NCBI RefSeq assembly: GCF_009861505.1
Contig: NZ_WTFT01000040.1
Span: 62,001-126,000, forward strand
DNA: 64,000 nucleotides
Direction: 5' to 3'
Origin: Pseudomonas izuensis
Lineage (GTDB): Bacteria > Pseudomonadota > Gammaproteobacteria > Pseudomonadales > Pseudomonadaceae
The notes beneath the pieces are model-generated. The model made no database searches. It was not told the DNA's origin and was given only the letters and a program-made list of their open reading frames with translations. Of the stretch, positions 16,850 to 24,468 are shown in pieces; position 1 is the stretch's first letter, and every line of letters starts with the position of its first letter. The translations under genes were made by a program, and so were the position numbers.

Positions 16850-18217
16850 CTACCTCACCCCCGTGCTCCGCAGGGCTGCCGGTGTGTAGTCCCCGGCTTT
16901 GGCGGCGATGTTGAATTCGAAGCTGCGTTTCTCTTCGTTCTTCATCCCCAGTGCGATGTAGCGACCGGCAATCAGGTCATACAGTGCTTCGACCGTATAG
17001 GCCGGCACCTGATGATCGTAGTAGAACTGCGCATGCCCTTCGGCCACACGCCAGAGCTGGCCGCGACCGTCATAGTGATCGGCCAGCGCCACCTGCCAGG
17101 TGTCTTCGTCGAGGTACATGTGCCGCTTGGCATACACGTGCCGCTCGTTGGGCTTGACCGTAGCGACGACTTCCCAGACCCGGTGCAATTCGTAACGGGT
17201 CAGGTCCTGGTTGATATGGCCGGCCTTGATCACATCGGTGTATTTCAGGTCAGGCGAGTCGAGTTTGTAGCTGTTGTACGGGATGTACATTTCCTTCTTG
17301 CCGATCAGCTTCCAGTCGTAGCGGTCCGGCGCACCGGAAAACATGTCGAAGTTGTCGGTGGTGCGCAGACCGTCGGACGAGGTGCCCACGCCGTCATAGG
17401 CCACCTGCGGCGCACGCCGCACACGGCGCTGACCGGCGTTGTAGATCCAGGCCTTGCGCGGCTCCTGGACCTGATCGAGGGTCTCGTGGACCAGCAGTAC
17501 GTTACCCGCCAGCCGCGCTGGTGCCGTCACTTCCTGTTTGAAATAGTTGAGCACGTTGTCATCGCTGCCCGGCTTCAGATCCCCCAGCAACGACGGCACG
17601 GCCACCTCGTCCTTGAAGCGAATCACGGTGAATTCGCCATTGGTCTGCGGCGTGGCCTGAGTGATGGTGCGGCGCAGATTGCCGCCGTGATAACGGGTGA
17701 TGTGGTTCCAGATCACTTCGACGCCGTTCTTCGGAATCGGGAAGGCGTAGTAGCGATTGCCGGTGAAATTGGCCAGGCCGTTACCGTCGTTGATTGGGGT
17801 AACGTTCAATGCGCTGCGCTTGGCCGATTCGTAGATTTCCGCTGGCAGTGCGGCTGTGCGGTGGGTCGGATACACCGGGATTTTGTAAGTGTCGGGGTAG
17901 CGCTTGAACATCGCGATCTGCCCGTCGGAGAGTTTGTCCTTGTACTTGTCGACCGTCGCCGCCGTGATGATGAACAGCGGTTTTTCATTGGCAAACGGAT
18001 CCGCCAGGAAACCCTTACTGTCCACCGCACCGGCGTTTTTCGGGATGCCGCCGGTCCACGCCGGAATCGAGCCGTCGGCGTTGCCGGCCTTCTCGGCCCC
18101 CAGCGGAGTGAGGCTGGTGCCAAGTTTATTCGCCTCTTCCGGCGACACTGCGGCCATGACGTTGACGGCCAGCAGACCGAGGGCCAGGACACCGCATTGC
18201 AGAATCATCTTGCGCAT
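16850..18217 (-). CDS. DUF1329 exported protein
   Basis: A 455-residue secreted protein with a clear signal peptide (MRKMILQCGVLALGLLAVN, cleavage near AMA/AV) and the DUF1329 pattern. Visible examples are LTPLGAEKAGNADGSIPAWTG near the start, YPTHRTAALP, and RHMYLDEDTWQVALADHYDGR near the end. DUF1329 folds are thought to resemble LolA/LolB lipid carriers, suggesting movement of a hydrophobic ligand across the periplasm. I chose the second in-frame ATG (18217) because GAGAAGG is correctly spaced for it and too close to the ATG at 18226. It follows the DUF1302 gene by 24 bases in a two-gene operon. Substrate unknown. Confidence 0.88.
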   Translation of the reverse strand: MRKMILQCGVLALGLLAVNVMAAVSPEEANKLGTSLTPLGAEKAGNADGSIPAWTGGIPKNAGAVDSKGFLADPFANEKPLFIITAATVDKYKDKLSDGQIAMFKRYPDTYKIPVYPTHRTAALPAEIYESAKRSALNVTPINDGNGLANFTGNRYYAFPIPKNGVEVIWNHITRYHGGNLRRTITQATPQTNGEFTVIRFKDEVAVPSLLGDLKPGSDDNVLNYFKQEVTAPARLAGNVLLVHETLDQVQEPRKAWIYNAGQRRVRRAPQVAYDGVGTSSDGLRTTDNFDMFSGAPDRYDWKLIGKKEMYIPYNSYKLDSPDLKYTDVIKAGHINQDLTRYELHRVWEVVATVKPNERHVYAKRHMYLDEDTWQVALADHYDGRGQLWRVAEGHAQFYYDHQVPAYTVEALYDLIAGRYIALGMKNEEKRSFEFNIAAKAGDYTPAALRSTGVR

Positions 18218-18241
18218 GGAAATCATCCTTCTCGAGACAGG

Positions 18242-20035
18242 TCAGAAGTTCACGCCAAAGCTCAACGCCACGAAGTCGCGGTCCTCGAGCGTGTTGTAGT
18301 TACCACCGAAGAAGTCGGTGTAACTGAGGCTTGCGGTGTAGGTGTTGCGGTAGTCCGCATCGACGCCGAGGCTGACGGCCTTGGCCCCCTCGTTGAACAG
18401 CCCGTTGGGGCCGTAACCGGAGACGTCGTGGGACCACGACAGGTTGGGGCGGAAGTTGATGCCGGCAATGACGTTGTTGTAGTCGAGGATCGCCCGGGCA
18501 CGATAACCCCACGAAGTCGAGGTCACGAAACCATTGGTATCGCCGCCGAAACCATACTGGCCATAGACCGAGTCGCGGCCGTAGCGCAGCTTGCTGCGGG
18601 GCTCCAGGCCACCGACATGGACCACTGCCGCTTCGCCTACCAGGGTCAGGCGATCCGCGCCCGCGACCTGGTCGACGAAATGCGTCAGGGTGCTTTGGAC
18701 CTGCGTCACTTCCTTGCGCCGATAGCCCTTGTTGTCGGCGCCAGGCGCGGTCGCGATGGGTGACGCTGCGCCGCCGGCAATCGGGTTGAGCATGGCCAGG
18801 GTCAGGTCGGTGCTGTTGACCTGAATCGGCAGGTTGGGGCGATAGCTGATCTCACCGGTCCACGCCGTGCCGGTGGGCAATGTGGTGGAGAAGCTCGCGC
18901 CGTACAGGCGAATATCTTCCGGGTATTCGAGGAAATACTGGCCGCGACCGAGCATCACGCTTTGCGCCAGGCCCGAGCCACTGCCGGGTGCAAGACGGTT
19001 GGCCGCCGCGACGATCCCCGGAATGCTCGCCAGCGTGGAGGCGCCCGCTGTCGTCGTACCGACGTTGGGCGTGCGGCTGTGGTAGTTCATGAAGTACAGG
19101 CCGTACTCGGTATCATCCCCCAGCCAGCGCAGCGCCGTACCCCACTGCCCCGAGTCCCGGGCATCGCGGTCCTGACCGCGAGGAACGACCACCCCTTCCC
19201 GGGTGACCTCAAAGCCCTGGCCAAAAGCCGCCGCTACCGGCTGCAACGGCGCAATGGCCGGGCTGGCGACGGTGTAGTTCTTGTTGCAGCCGTCGGCCAC
19301 CACATCGTTGCCGAAGAAGGTGCCGCAGTTGTCGACGACGGTCTGGTCCCACTCCAGTTGATAGAAACCTTCGACCGTCAATTTGTCCGTCAGGCCCTGG
19401 GAGGCGAACAGCATGTTGACCGGAATCAGGCCTTCCTTGATCTCGGCGCCGGGACGACGGAACGCGGAGACGTCGACCGGGTTGATGCTGTTGATCGAGT
19501 TGCCGATGAAGGTACTTTCCCCCCAACTGACCACCTGTTTACCGGCGCGCACCGTGCCGGGCAGATCCGCGATGGAGTAGTTGTGATAGACGAAAGCGTC
19601 GAGGAGTTGGGTCCCGGAGGACTTGGCGCCTTCCTTGCGATTGTCATCGCTTATTTGCTTGAACGGCCGGTCTTCATCCTTGAGCTCGAAGTCGTACCAA
19701 TACTTGCCACGGAGAAACACACCGGTATCGCCATACTTCAGTTCAAGGTCGTGGATGCCTTTGAAAATTTTCGAGAAGGTTTCGCCCTTTCCGAAGTTCT
19801 GACGCCCGTCGTCGCCGGTCGATGCCTGGCCAGTCCCGCCGTTGACGATACCCACCAGCGATTTGTCGGCATCGCGCATGCCCCAACTCGCGCCGATCGA
19901 CAGCGAAGAGTCGAACGTCCCCTCGATTTCCCCGATGTTGAATGAAACGGCCTGTGCCTGGGCACAGCAACCCAAGGCCACCGCAGCGGCCAGCGCCTGC
20001 GGTTTGAAGATGGCGCGCATTGTTGTTTTTGTCAT
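18242..20035 (-). CDS. DUF1302 putative outer-membrane protein
   Basis: A 597-residue exported protein of the DUF1302 family, predicted outer-membrane beta-barrel. The ATG at 20035 (preceded by GGGGAAG) begins a signal peptide ending AQAQAVS. Later segments show alternating aromatic strands such as TGVFLRGKYWYDFEL and YNTLEDRDFVALSFGVNF, the latter ending in the terminal phenylalanine typical of barrel proteins. DUF1302 and DUF1329 genes normally occur together, often with an RND/MMPL transporter and used for steroid or aromatic compounds. No such transporter is seen here. The longer frame to 20206 lacks a signal peptide and is rejected. Confidence 0.88.
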   Translation of the reverse strand: MTKTTMRAIFKPQALAAAVALGCCAQAQAVSFNIGEIEGTFDSSLSIGASWGMRDADKSLVGIVNGGTGQASTGDDGRQNFGKGETFSKIFKGIHDLELKYGDTGVFLRGKYWYDFELKDEDRPFKQISDDNRKEGAKSSGTQLLDAFVYHNYSIADLPGTVRAGKQVVSWGESTFIGNSINSINPVDVSAFRRPGAEIKEGLIPVNMLFASQGLTDKLTVEGFYQLEWDQTVVDNCGTFFGNDVVADGCNKNYTVASPAIAPLQPVAAAFGQGFEVTREGVVVPRGQDRDARDSGQWGTALRWLGDDTEYGLYFMNYHSRTPNVGTTTAGASTLASIPGIVAAANRLAPGSGSGLAQSVMLGRGQYFLEYPEDIRLYGASFSTTLPTGTAWTGEISYRPNLPIQVNSTDLTLAMLNPIAGGAASPIATAPGADNKGYRRKEVTQVQSTLTHFVDQVAGADRLTLVGEAAVVHVGGLEPRSKLRYGRDSVYGQYGFGGDTNGFVTSTSWGYRARAILDYNNVIAGINFRPNLSWSHDVSGYGPNGLFNEGAKAVSLGVDADYRNTYTASLSYTDFFGGNYNTLEDRDFVALSFGVNF

Positions 20036-20230
20036 GCGTCTTCCCCGGTGAGTGACAGAAGGCCTCACCCTACTGCCGCCCGCCGAGGGCGATAAGCGCA
20101 CCAAGGAGGTATTCGCGGTGTACCTCCAAAGGATGACTGGCCGCATGGAGCGGGGTTTTTCGCGGGGTATGAATGCCCGCAATGGCGAGCTATCAGCGCA
20201 ACGCATGGGGGGCGATAAACACCTGAGCTG

Positions 20231-20320
20231 TGTAGGAGCTGTCGAGTGAAACGAGGCTGCGATCTTTTAATCATTCTCAAGGCAAGATCAAAAAGATCGC
20301 AGCCTGCGGCAGCTCCTACA
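20231..20320. repeat. REPIN of a second sequence family
   Basis: Arms TGTAGGAGCTG...GAGGCTGCGATCTTTT and AAAAGATCGCAGCCTGCGGCAGCTCCTACA face each other. The core CTGCGATCTTTT differs from all other REPs in this window, so this belongs to another REP group. A truncated third copy (CAGCTGCTACAG) follows at 20324-20335. Confidence 0.85.
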
Positions 20321-20333
20321 GCCAGCTGCTACA

Positions 20334-20561
20334 GTGAAAGAGCCTACAGCGCATTCGACTGTTGCGCGCCCCGTAACAGTGCATGTCCGGAATCGCTATT
20401 TTTCCTTTACCGACAAAGACTTATTCTTGCTGGGCTTTCACGGAAAACAGCCTGAAAGCACGAAGCGGCAGCGTTTGATGTACTCACGCCGTTCGCGACA
20501 GATTTCAGATGATTTGAAGGTTTCGAGTCATCGCCCCGTGTACACCGACGTTGATTTGTAG
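20334..20561 (+). CDS. Doubtful small open reading frame (75 aa)
   Basis: A GTG-initiated frame ending 25 bases before a strong terminator. It contains HVRNRYFSFTDKDLFLLGFH followed by a basic stretch, and has no recognised domain, signal peptide or ribosome site. Its composition is not clearly coding. The same stretch could instead be a small RNA that ends at the terminator, or a decayed gene. I do not recognise it. Confidence 0.22.
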   Translation: MKEPTAHSTVARPVTVHVRNRYFSFTDKDLFLLGFHGKQPESTKRQRLMYSRRSRQISDDLKVSSHRPVYTDVDL

Positions 20562-20585
20562 CTCCTGGATCCAACGTCTTGCTTT

Positions 20586-20613
20586 GGCCGCTGCGTTTGC
20601 AGCGGCCTTTTTT
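20586..20613 (+). terminator. Rho-independent terminator of unassigned transcript
   Basis: Stem GGCCGCTG / CAGCGGCC with a six-base loop and six T residues. No confident gene ends here on the plus strand, so it points to an unannotated transcript between 20330 and 20586. Confidence 0.85.
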
Positions 20614-20904
20614 ATGGGCGAAGGGTTTGTGGTCGCAGTCAATTTAAACTTAGCGTTTAACATGAGTCCTACAAGACATTTCCTGTAACTGCATAAGAAA
20701 TATCTTTTTACGTAGAAGATTTTCTCAACTTTATTTCAGCCACCTCGAAACACCCTTCAAAATCACATGTAAATTCCCATGGCTTTCTCAGACCCGTCTA
20801 TTTTCATATCGCTGTAACTTTAATTGGCGCAACGAAACAACTGGCAATTCACACTCGCCAGAAAACTCGTCACCAGCGACGCGCCAATTCAAAGGGATAT
20901 GAAA

Positions 20905-23013
20905 ATGCAAAAACCGCCAACAGACATCGTTATAAAAGATCAGAGACCAGGTTTTCTTGAATTCGAAACGGCTGTCAACATAACCGGAACTAAAGGCAAA
21001 GGCCGTAACCCTTCATCGACAACGAGTCTACCGATTAATCACAGTGGACAATTCGGCATTCAACCAGGCAACGCAAATGTCTCCCGCAACTTTTTCAACA
21101 CCAGAAAATCACTAGCGGAAGACTATCAAACCCGAACAAACCAACTTCCGCAAATCATTGAAAATGAGTTAGCTGCCACGAGACTTGAGGGCCCCACCAA
21201 CCCGGTGCCGCCTATAGAAGGCATCATTCGCGAGTTGGGAGTACTTCACAGACTCTGGGTTCGCAAACAAGTCGAATTTAGTCAAAAAACAATCGTGACC
21301 AATAGTTTTTATGGTTACGATCCCATTGACAGACCATGGCAGGAGTTTTCCCAGAGAGCCAAGGAATTTGAAACACCACTGCGTGCTAACGGCGTTGGAA
21401 TGCAAGTATGGACCAATGCTTCCAGAGCTGCATACGACCTAAGGTTACTAACCCAAACCATTCAGACGCTCAATCAGCGAAGCATCAACTTACAACACAC
21501 CCTGGCTGCTTTGCAGGCCGCTGAGCAGGCTCGAGTGGCAGCCGAACAAGAAGCTCAACGTGTTGCTGCTGAACAGGCGCGCATCAGGGCAGAAGCTGAA
21601 GCAAAGGCCCATGCTCAAGAGCAAGCACGATTGGCTGCATTGGCAGAAGCCGAGCGAGTGGCCGGCGAGCAAGCCCGGATTGCCGCGGAAGCAGCTGCAC
21701 AGTACATCGCGGCTGAACGGGCTCGCCTCGAAGCCGAGGCCGAGGTTCAACGGCAAGCCGAACAACTGCGCCAAGAGAATGAACGGCTAGCGGAAGAACA
21801 AGCGTTCCGTGAGGCAATGGAATCGCTGAATGCCGGCAAAGGCATTCGCCCGTTTCCCGTATCGGGTGCGGCAGCTGCAAATGGCCCTGTATTCGCTGTA
21901 GGTGCTGGCACGCTGGCCGTTGAAACCGCAACTGCGCTTGCGATCAGGACCGCCCTGAGTTCGGCAATTGCTACTGCAATCACGGCATCGGCAGCGGCCG
22001 TCGGAGTTGCATCTGGTGCAGTTATTGTTGTTGGGGTTGCAGCGCTGGTTTACCACGCGCTACGAGATAACAACGAACCGTACGCTTTGAGCGTTCCGCT
22101 CTCGGATCTGACGACCTACGACGCCGATCAACTGCGTGACATCGCTCAGGCCAACGGAGACATCGAACTACCTGTCGCGCTCGGCTCCCGGACTGTAGAT
22201 AACTCCACAGAGTTTTTCGTCGCTGCCACAAACGGCACCACGGTGCCGCGCAAAGTACCGGTGCGTCCCGCCATCTATGATCCGGGCCTGAACCTTTACA
22301 GAACCGAGAGCACGGACGCCCAATCCCCCGGCATGACATGGACGCCAATTGTCAGCCCGGGCGACGCGTCAACGGCTCTTCCTGTGACTCAACCGGACGT
22401 TGCCCCTTACACCGGCGCTACCGCAACCCCACTCGAAGGGAGGATCGATCCGAACCCGGAGCTGGATCTCTACAGCTTTGGGGTTGAGATCTACGTATTT
22501 CCACCGCAGTCGGGAATTCCGCCTCTGTATGTGGTGTTCAACAGCCCATACGAGGGTGCTGTTGTTGAGGGTGAACACAGCGGCCGCGATTTCAACCCTG
22601 ATCAATCGGGTGGGCCAACTTTAAATATGAACTGGAACGATGCAGTCGTTTCACAAGAAGGATCCGACATCGTGAAACTACATACATCAAAATTTATTCA
22701 GTCCGATGCCAATAAAGTGATGATTGACCGGCTGGATCGAATTTTCCGTGGAGAACTGGAGATAACCGATACCGATAAACGCTTCTACACTCACGAGATC
22801 AGAGAATTTGAAAGATTTAAAGCTTTGGGATATGGAGACACTGAAATGCCGGATCCCGATTCCCCAGTATGGAACAATGTTCATACTGCAACGCTGGAAG
22901 ACTTTAAACTGAAAGATGATCTTTCTCTACTCTACACGCCGGAAGCACTAGCAGCTGCTGCGGAGCAAGATGAGCGCGATTATCAACGCTTTTTGAAGGA
23001 GATGTTGAAATGA
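20905..23013 (+). CDS. S-type-pyocin/colicin-like bacteriocin with unassigned C-terminal toxin domain
   Basis: A modular bacteriocin of about 702 aa. The ATG at 20905 follows AAAGGG at good spacing; the ATG at 20899 or TTG at 20824 are alternatives. Parts, numbered from 20905: an N-terminal region (1-200) of unknown fold, probably receptor-binding; an Ala/Glu/Arg-rich coiled coil (about 201-310); an Ala/Val-rich hydrophobic stretch (about 320-385); a pyocin S translocation domain (about 388-545; VPVRPAIYDPGLNLYR, MTWTPIVSPGDASTALP, PLEGRIDPNP, SGIPPLYVVF); and a cytotoxic domain (about 548-702). The toxin has no HNH-nuclease motif but shows THEIREFERF and WNNVHTATLEDF, then LLYTPEAL. Its stop overlaps the immunity gene as ATGA. 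The gene is AT-richer than its neighbours, suggesting transfer. The target is unknown. Confidence 0.88.
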   Translation: MQKPPTDIVIKDQRPGFLEFETAVNITGTKGKGRNPSSTTSLPINHSGQFGIQPGNANVSRNFFNTRKSLAEDYQTRTNQLPQIIENELAATRLEGPTNPVPPIEGIIRELGVLHRLWVRKQVEFSQKTIVTNSFYGYDPIDRPWQEFSQRAKEFETPLRANGVGMQVWTNASRAAYDLRLLTQTIQTLNQRSINLQHTLAALQAAEQARVAAEQEAQRVAAEQARIRAEAEAKAHAQEQARLAALAEAERVAGEQARIAAEAAAQYIAAERARLEAEAEVQRQAEQLRQENERLAEEQAFREAMESLNAGKGIRPFPVSGAAAANGPVFAVGAGTLAVETATALAIRTALSSAIATAITASAAAVGVASGAVIVVGVAALVYHALRDNNEPYALSVPLSDLTTYDADQLRDIAQANGDIELPVALGSRTVDNSTEFFVAATNGTTVPRKVPVRPAIYDPGLNLYRTESTDAQSPGMTWTPIVSPGDASTALPVTQPDVAPYTGATATPLEGRIDPNPELDLYSFGVEIYVFPPQSGIPPLYVVFNSPYEGAVVEGEHSGRDFNPDQSGGPTLNMNWNDAVVSQEGSDIVKLHTSKFIQSDANKVMIDRLDRIFRGELEITDTDKRFYTHEIREFERFKALGYGDTEMPDPDSPVWNNVHTATLEDFKLKDDLSLLYTPEALAAAAEQDERDYQRFLKEMLK

Positions 23014-23267
23014 GCATTATTGAGCAGCTAGTAAAAGATGAATCCCTGGAGGATATCGTTACCGTGTTCGCATTGGTCAAGGCTCCACCCCACTTGGACA
23101 TGATGATCAGTCGCTACAAGCCGGAAACAATCAGGCACGGAGAGCTTCAACTCGCCTATACGCGACTGTTCGAAAAGGGTGTGCTAGAAAAAGGAGAAAA
23201 GGGATTGGCGAAAAAAGGCCCTAACTGGAAAGCTCCCAAATTTGTAACAAAGAACAGATACGGCTGA
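23010..23267 (+). CDS. Putative cognate immunity protein
   Basis: An 85-residue protein with no signal peptide or membrane segment, starting on the ATG that overlaps the bacteriocin stop (ATGA). This placement and size are those of a colicin/pyocin immunity gene, so it should neutralise the toxin domain in the producing cell. Upstream AAGGAGATG provides the ribosome site inside the toxin gene. The C-terminal half is rich in Lys and Gly (EKGEKGLAKKGPNWK). Net charge is slightly positive against a strongly negative toxin domain, the reverse of classic nuclease colicins. I do not recognise the family; function rests on context. Confidence 0.75.
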   Translation: MSIIEQLVKDESLEDIVTVFALVKAPPHLDMMISRYKPETIRHGELQLAYTRLFEKGVLEKGEKGLAKKGPNWKAPKFVTKNRYG

Positions 23268-23279
23268 TAGCAAAGATAC

Positions 23280-23308
23280 CCCAAGCCGCACCCAGCGGCT
23301 TGGGGGTC
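23280..23308. terminator. Rho-independent-like terminator after the immunity gene
   Basis: Stem CCCCAAGCCGC / GCGGCTTGGGG with a short loop, 12 bases past the immunity stop codon and just before the end of the convergent SDR gene. It lacks a good T-run on the plus strand, so it may work by stem strength or serve both strands. Confidence 0.65.
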
Positions 23309-23317
23309 TCGCGCCCC

Positions 23318-24229
23318 TTACAACGAATACCTCTGCAAATTCCCCATCATTTCCTTCAGCGCCTCAATATTGTCCTTCGGATGCGCCGCGCCCTCGAAAT
23401 CACAGATCTGCTGCCAGTGCGCCGCCACGTCTTCCGGGGAGAAACCCACCCGTGGATCGAACCCGGCACCGAGGCTGCGTTCCCAGCGCACCTTGCCCAT
23501 CCAGCCGCCGCCGACTTCGAACAAACCGGAGGTCTCCTGGCAGTTTTCGCTGGCCAGGTACACCACCAGTGGACTGACCAGTTCCGGTTTGAGTTGCTCG
23601 AACACTTGCGGCGGGATCAGGCCTTCGGTCATGCGGGTACCGCCGGTGGGGGCGATGGCGTTGACCAGGATGTTGTTCTTGCGGCCTTCGATGGCCAGGG
23701 TGCGCGTCAGGCCGTAGAGGCCGAGTTTGGCCATGCCGTAGTTGGACTGGCCGAAGTTGCCGTAGATACCCGAGGTGGACGCGGTGAAGATCACCCGGCC
23801 GTAGTTTTGCTCGCGCATGTGCGGCCAGGCGGCGCGGGTGACTTTGTAGGCGCCTTCGACGTGGACGCGGTAAACCAGGTCCCAGTCGGCGTCTTCCATT
23901 TTATGGAACGTCTTGTCGCGCAGGATGCCGGCGTTGTTGACTACGACATCGACACGACCGAAGGCGTCGAGGGCGTGTTGAACAAGCTTGTCGCCGTCGG
24001 TGACCGAGTCGTGGTTGGCCACGGCGGTGCCGCCGGCTTCGCGGATTTGCGCGACCACGCGATCCGCCGCCGAAGCGTTGGCGCCTTCACCCTGGGTCGA
24101 GCCGCCGAGATCGTTGACCAGCACTTTGGCGCCCTGTTTGGCGAACAGCAGTGCGTGCGCCCGTCCCAGGCCGCCACCTGCACCGGTGATGATCACGACT
24201 TTATCTTCGAAGCGCACAGATTCATTCAT
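23318..24229 (-). CDS. Short-chain dehydrogenase, (3R)-hydroxyacyl-CoA dehydrogenase-like
   Basis: A 303-residue SDR resembling the dehydrogenase part of peroxisomal multifunctional enzyme type 2 (HSD17B4/FOX2). It has TGAGGGLG for NAD binding (15-22), the NDLGGSTQGEG insertion typical of that group, NNAG (98-101) and the catalytic Ser with Tyr164 and Lys168 (YGMAK). The C-terminal extension after about 240 (WMGKVRWERS onward) also matches the group. The likely reaction is oxidation of a 3-hydroxyacyl-CoA, but the substrate is not determined. The hydrolase and aldolase genes upstream are on the same strand but a REPIN intervenes, so joint transcription is uncertain. Confidence 0.87.
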   Translation of the reverse strand: MNESVRFEDKVVIITGAGGGLGRAHALLFAKQGAKVLVNDLGGSTQGEGANASAADRVVAQIREAGGTAVANHDSVTDGDKLVQHALDAFGRVDVVVNNAGILRDKTFHKMEDADWDLVYRVHVEGAYKVTRAAWPHMREQNYGRVIFTASTSGIYGNFGQSNYGMAKLGLYGLTRTLAIEGRKNNILVNAIAPTGGTRMTEGLIPPQVFEQLKPELVSPLVVYLASENCQETSGLFEVGGGWMGKVRWERSLGAGFDPRVGFSPEDVAAHWQQICDFEGAAHPKDNIEALKEMMGNLQRYSL

Positions 24230-24371
24230 GGGGAACTCCAGCAGGCCAGGGACATTGCCTTGGAGTTTCAGGCACGGCGCTGCGGGTCACAATGAACAGG
24301 GGGGAGGCTGAATGGTGTGCGATAAGGCAGGGGGATGATGTAGCCGCGGATGGTTCATTCATCCCCGGCTT

Positions 24372-24457
24372 CTGTAGGAGCTGGCTTGCCAGCGAAGACG
24401 ACCTGGAGTCTTGCACCGCCAATCAGGTCGCCTTCGCCGGCAAGCCGGCTCCTACAG
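24372..24457. repeat. REPIN
   Basis: Left arm core GGAGCTGGCTTGCCAGCGAA, right arm the complement of GGAGCCGGCTTGCCGGCGAA. The two arms are slightly diverged forms of the same REP type. Confidence 0.85.
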
Positions 24458-24468
24458 CAGGCTCAGCA

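Larger units (their letters stand above)
20036..20904. other. Intergenic region of 869 bases upstream of the bacteriocin
   Basis: Holds the 5' region of the DUF1302 operon, a REPIN of a distinct family (20231-20320), a doubtful small reading frame (20334-20561) and a strong terminator (20586-20613). After about 20630 the sequence becomes markedly AT-rich (runs such as AATTTAAACTTAGCGTTTAA). That part is the likely promoter region of the bacteriocin gene. No LexA box matching CTGT-N8-ACAG was found in it. Confidence 0.7.

Noticed and set aside
17012..18763. 583-codon open frame on the plus strand
   Set aside because: Antisense of DUF1329 and part of DUF1302, whose signal peptides and ribosome sites are convincing.
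20614..20904. LexA box or PrtN P-box upstream of the bacteriocin
   Set aside because: Scanned for CTGT-N8-ACAG and repeated ATTG...GT elements. Only isolated half sites (CTGTAACT, ATTGGCGC) were found, so SOS control is not supported by eye.
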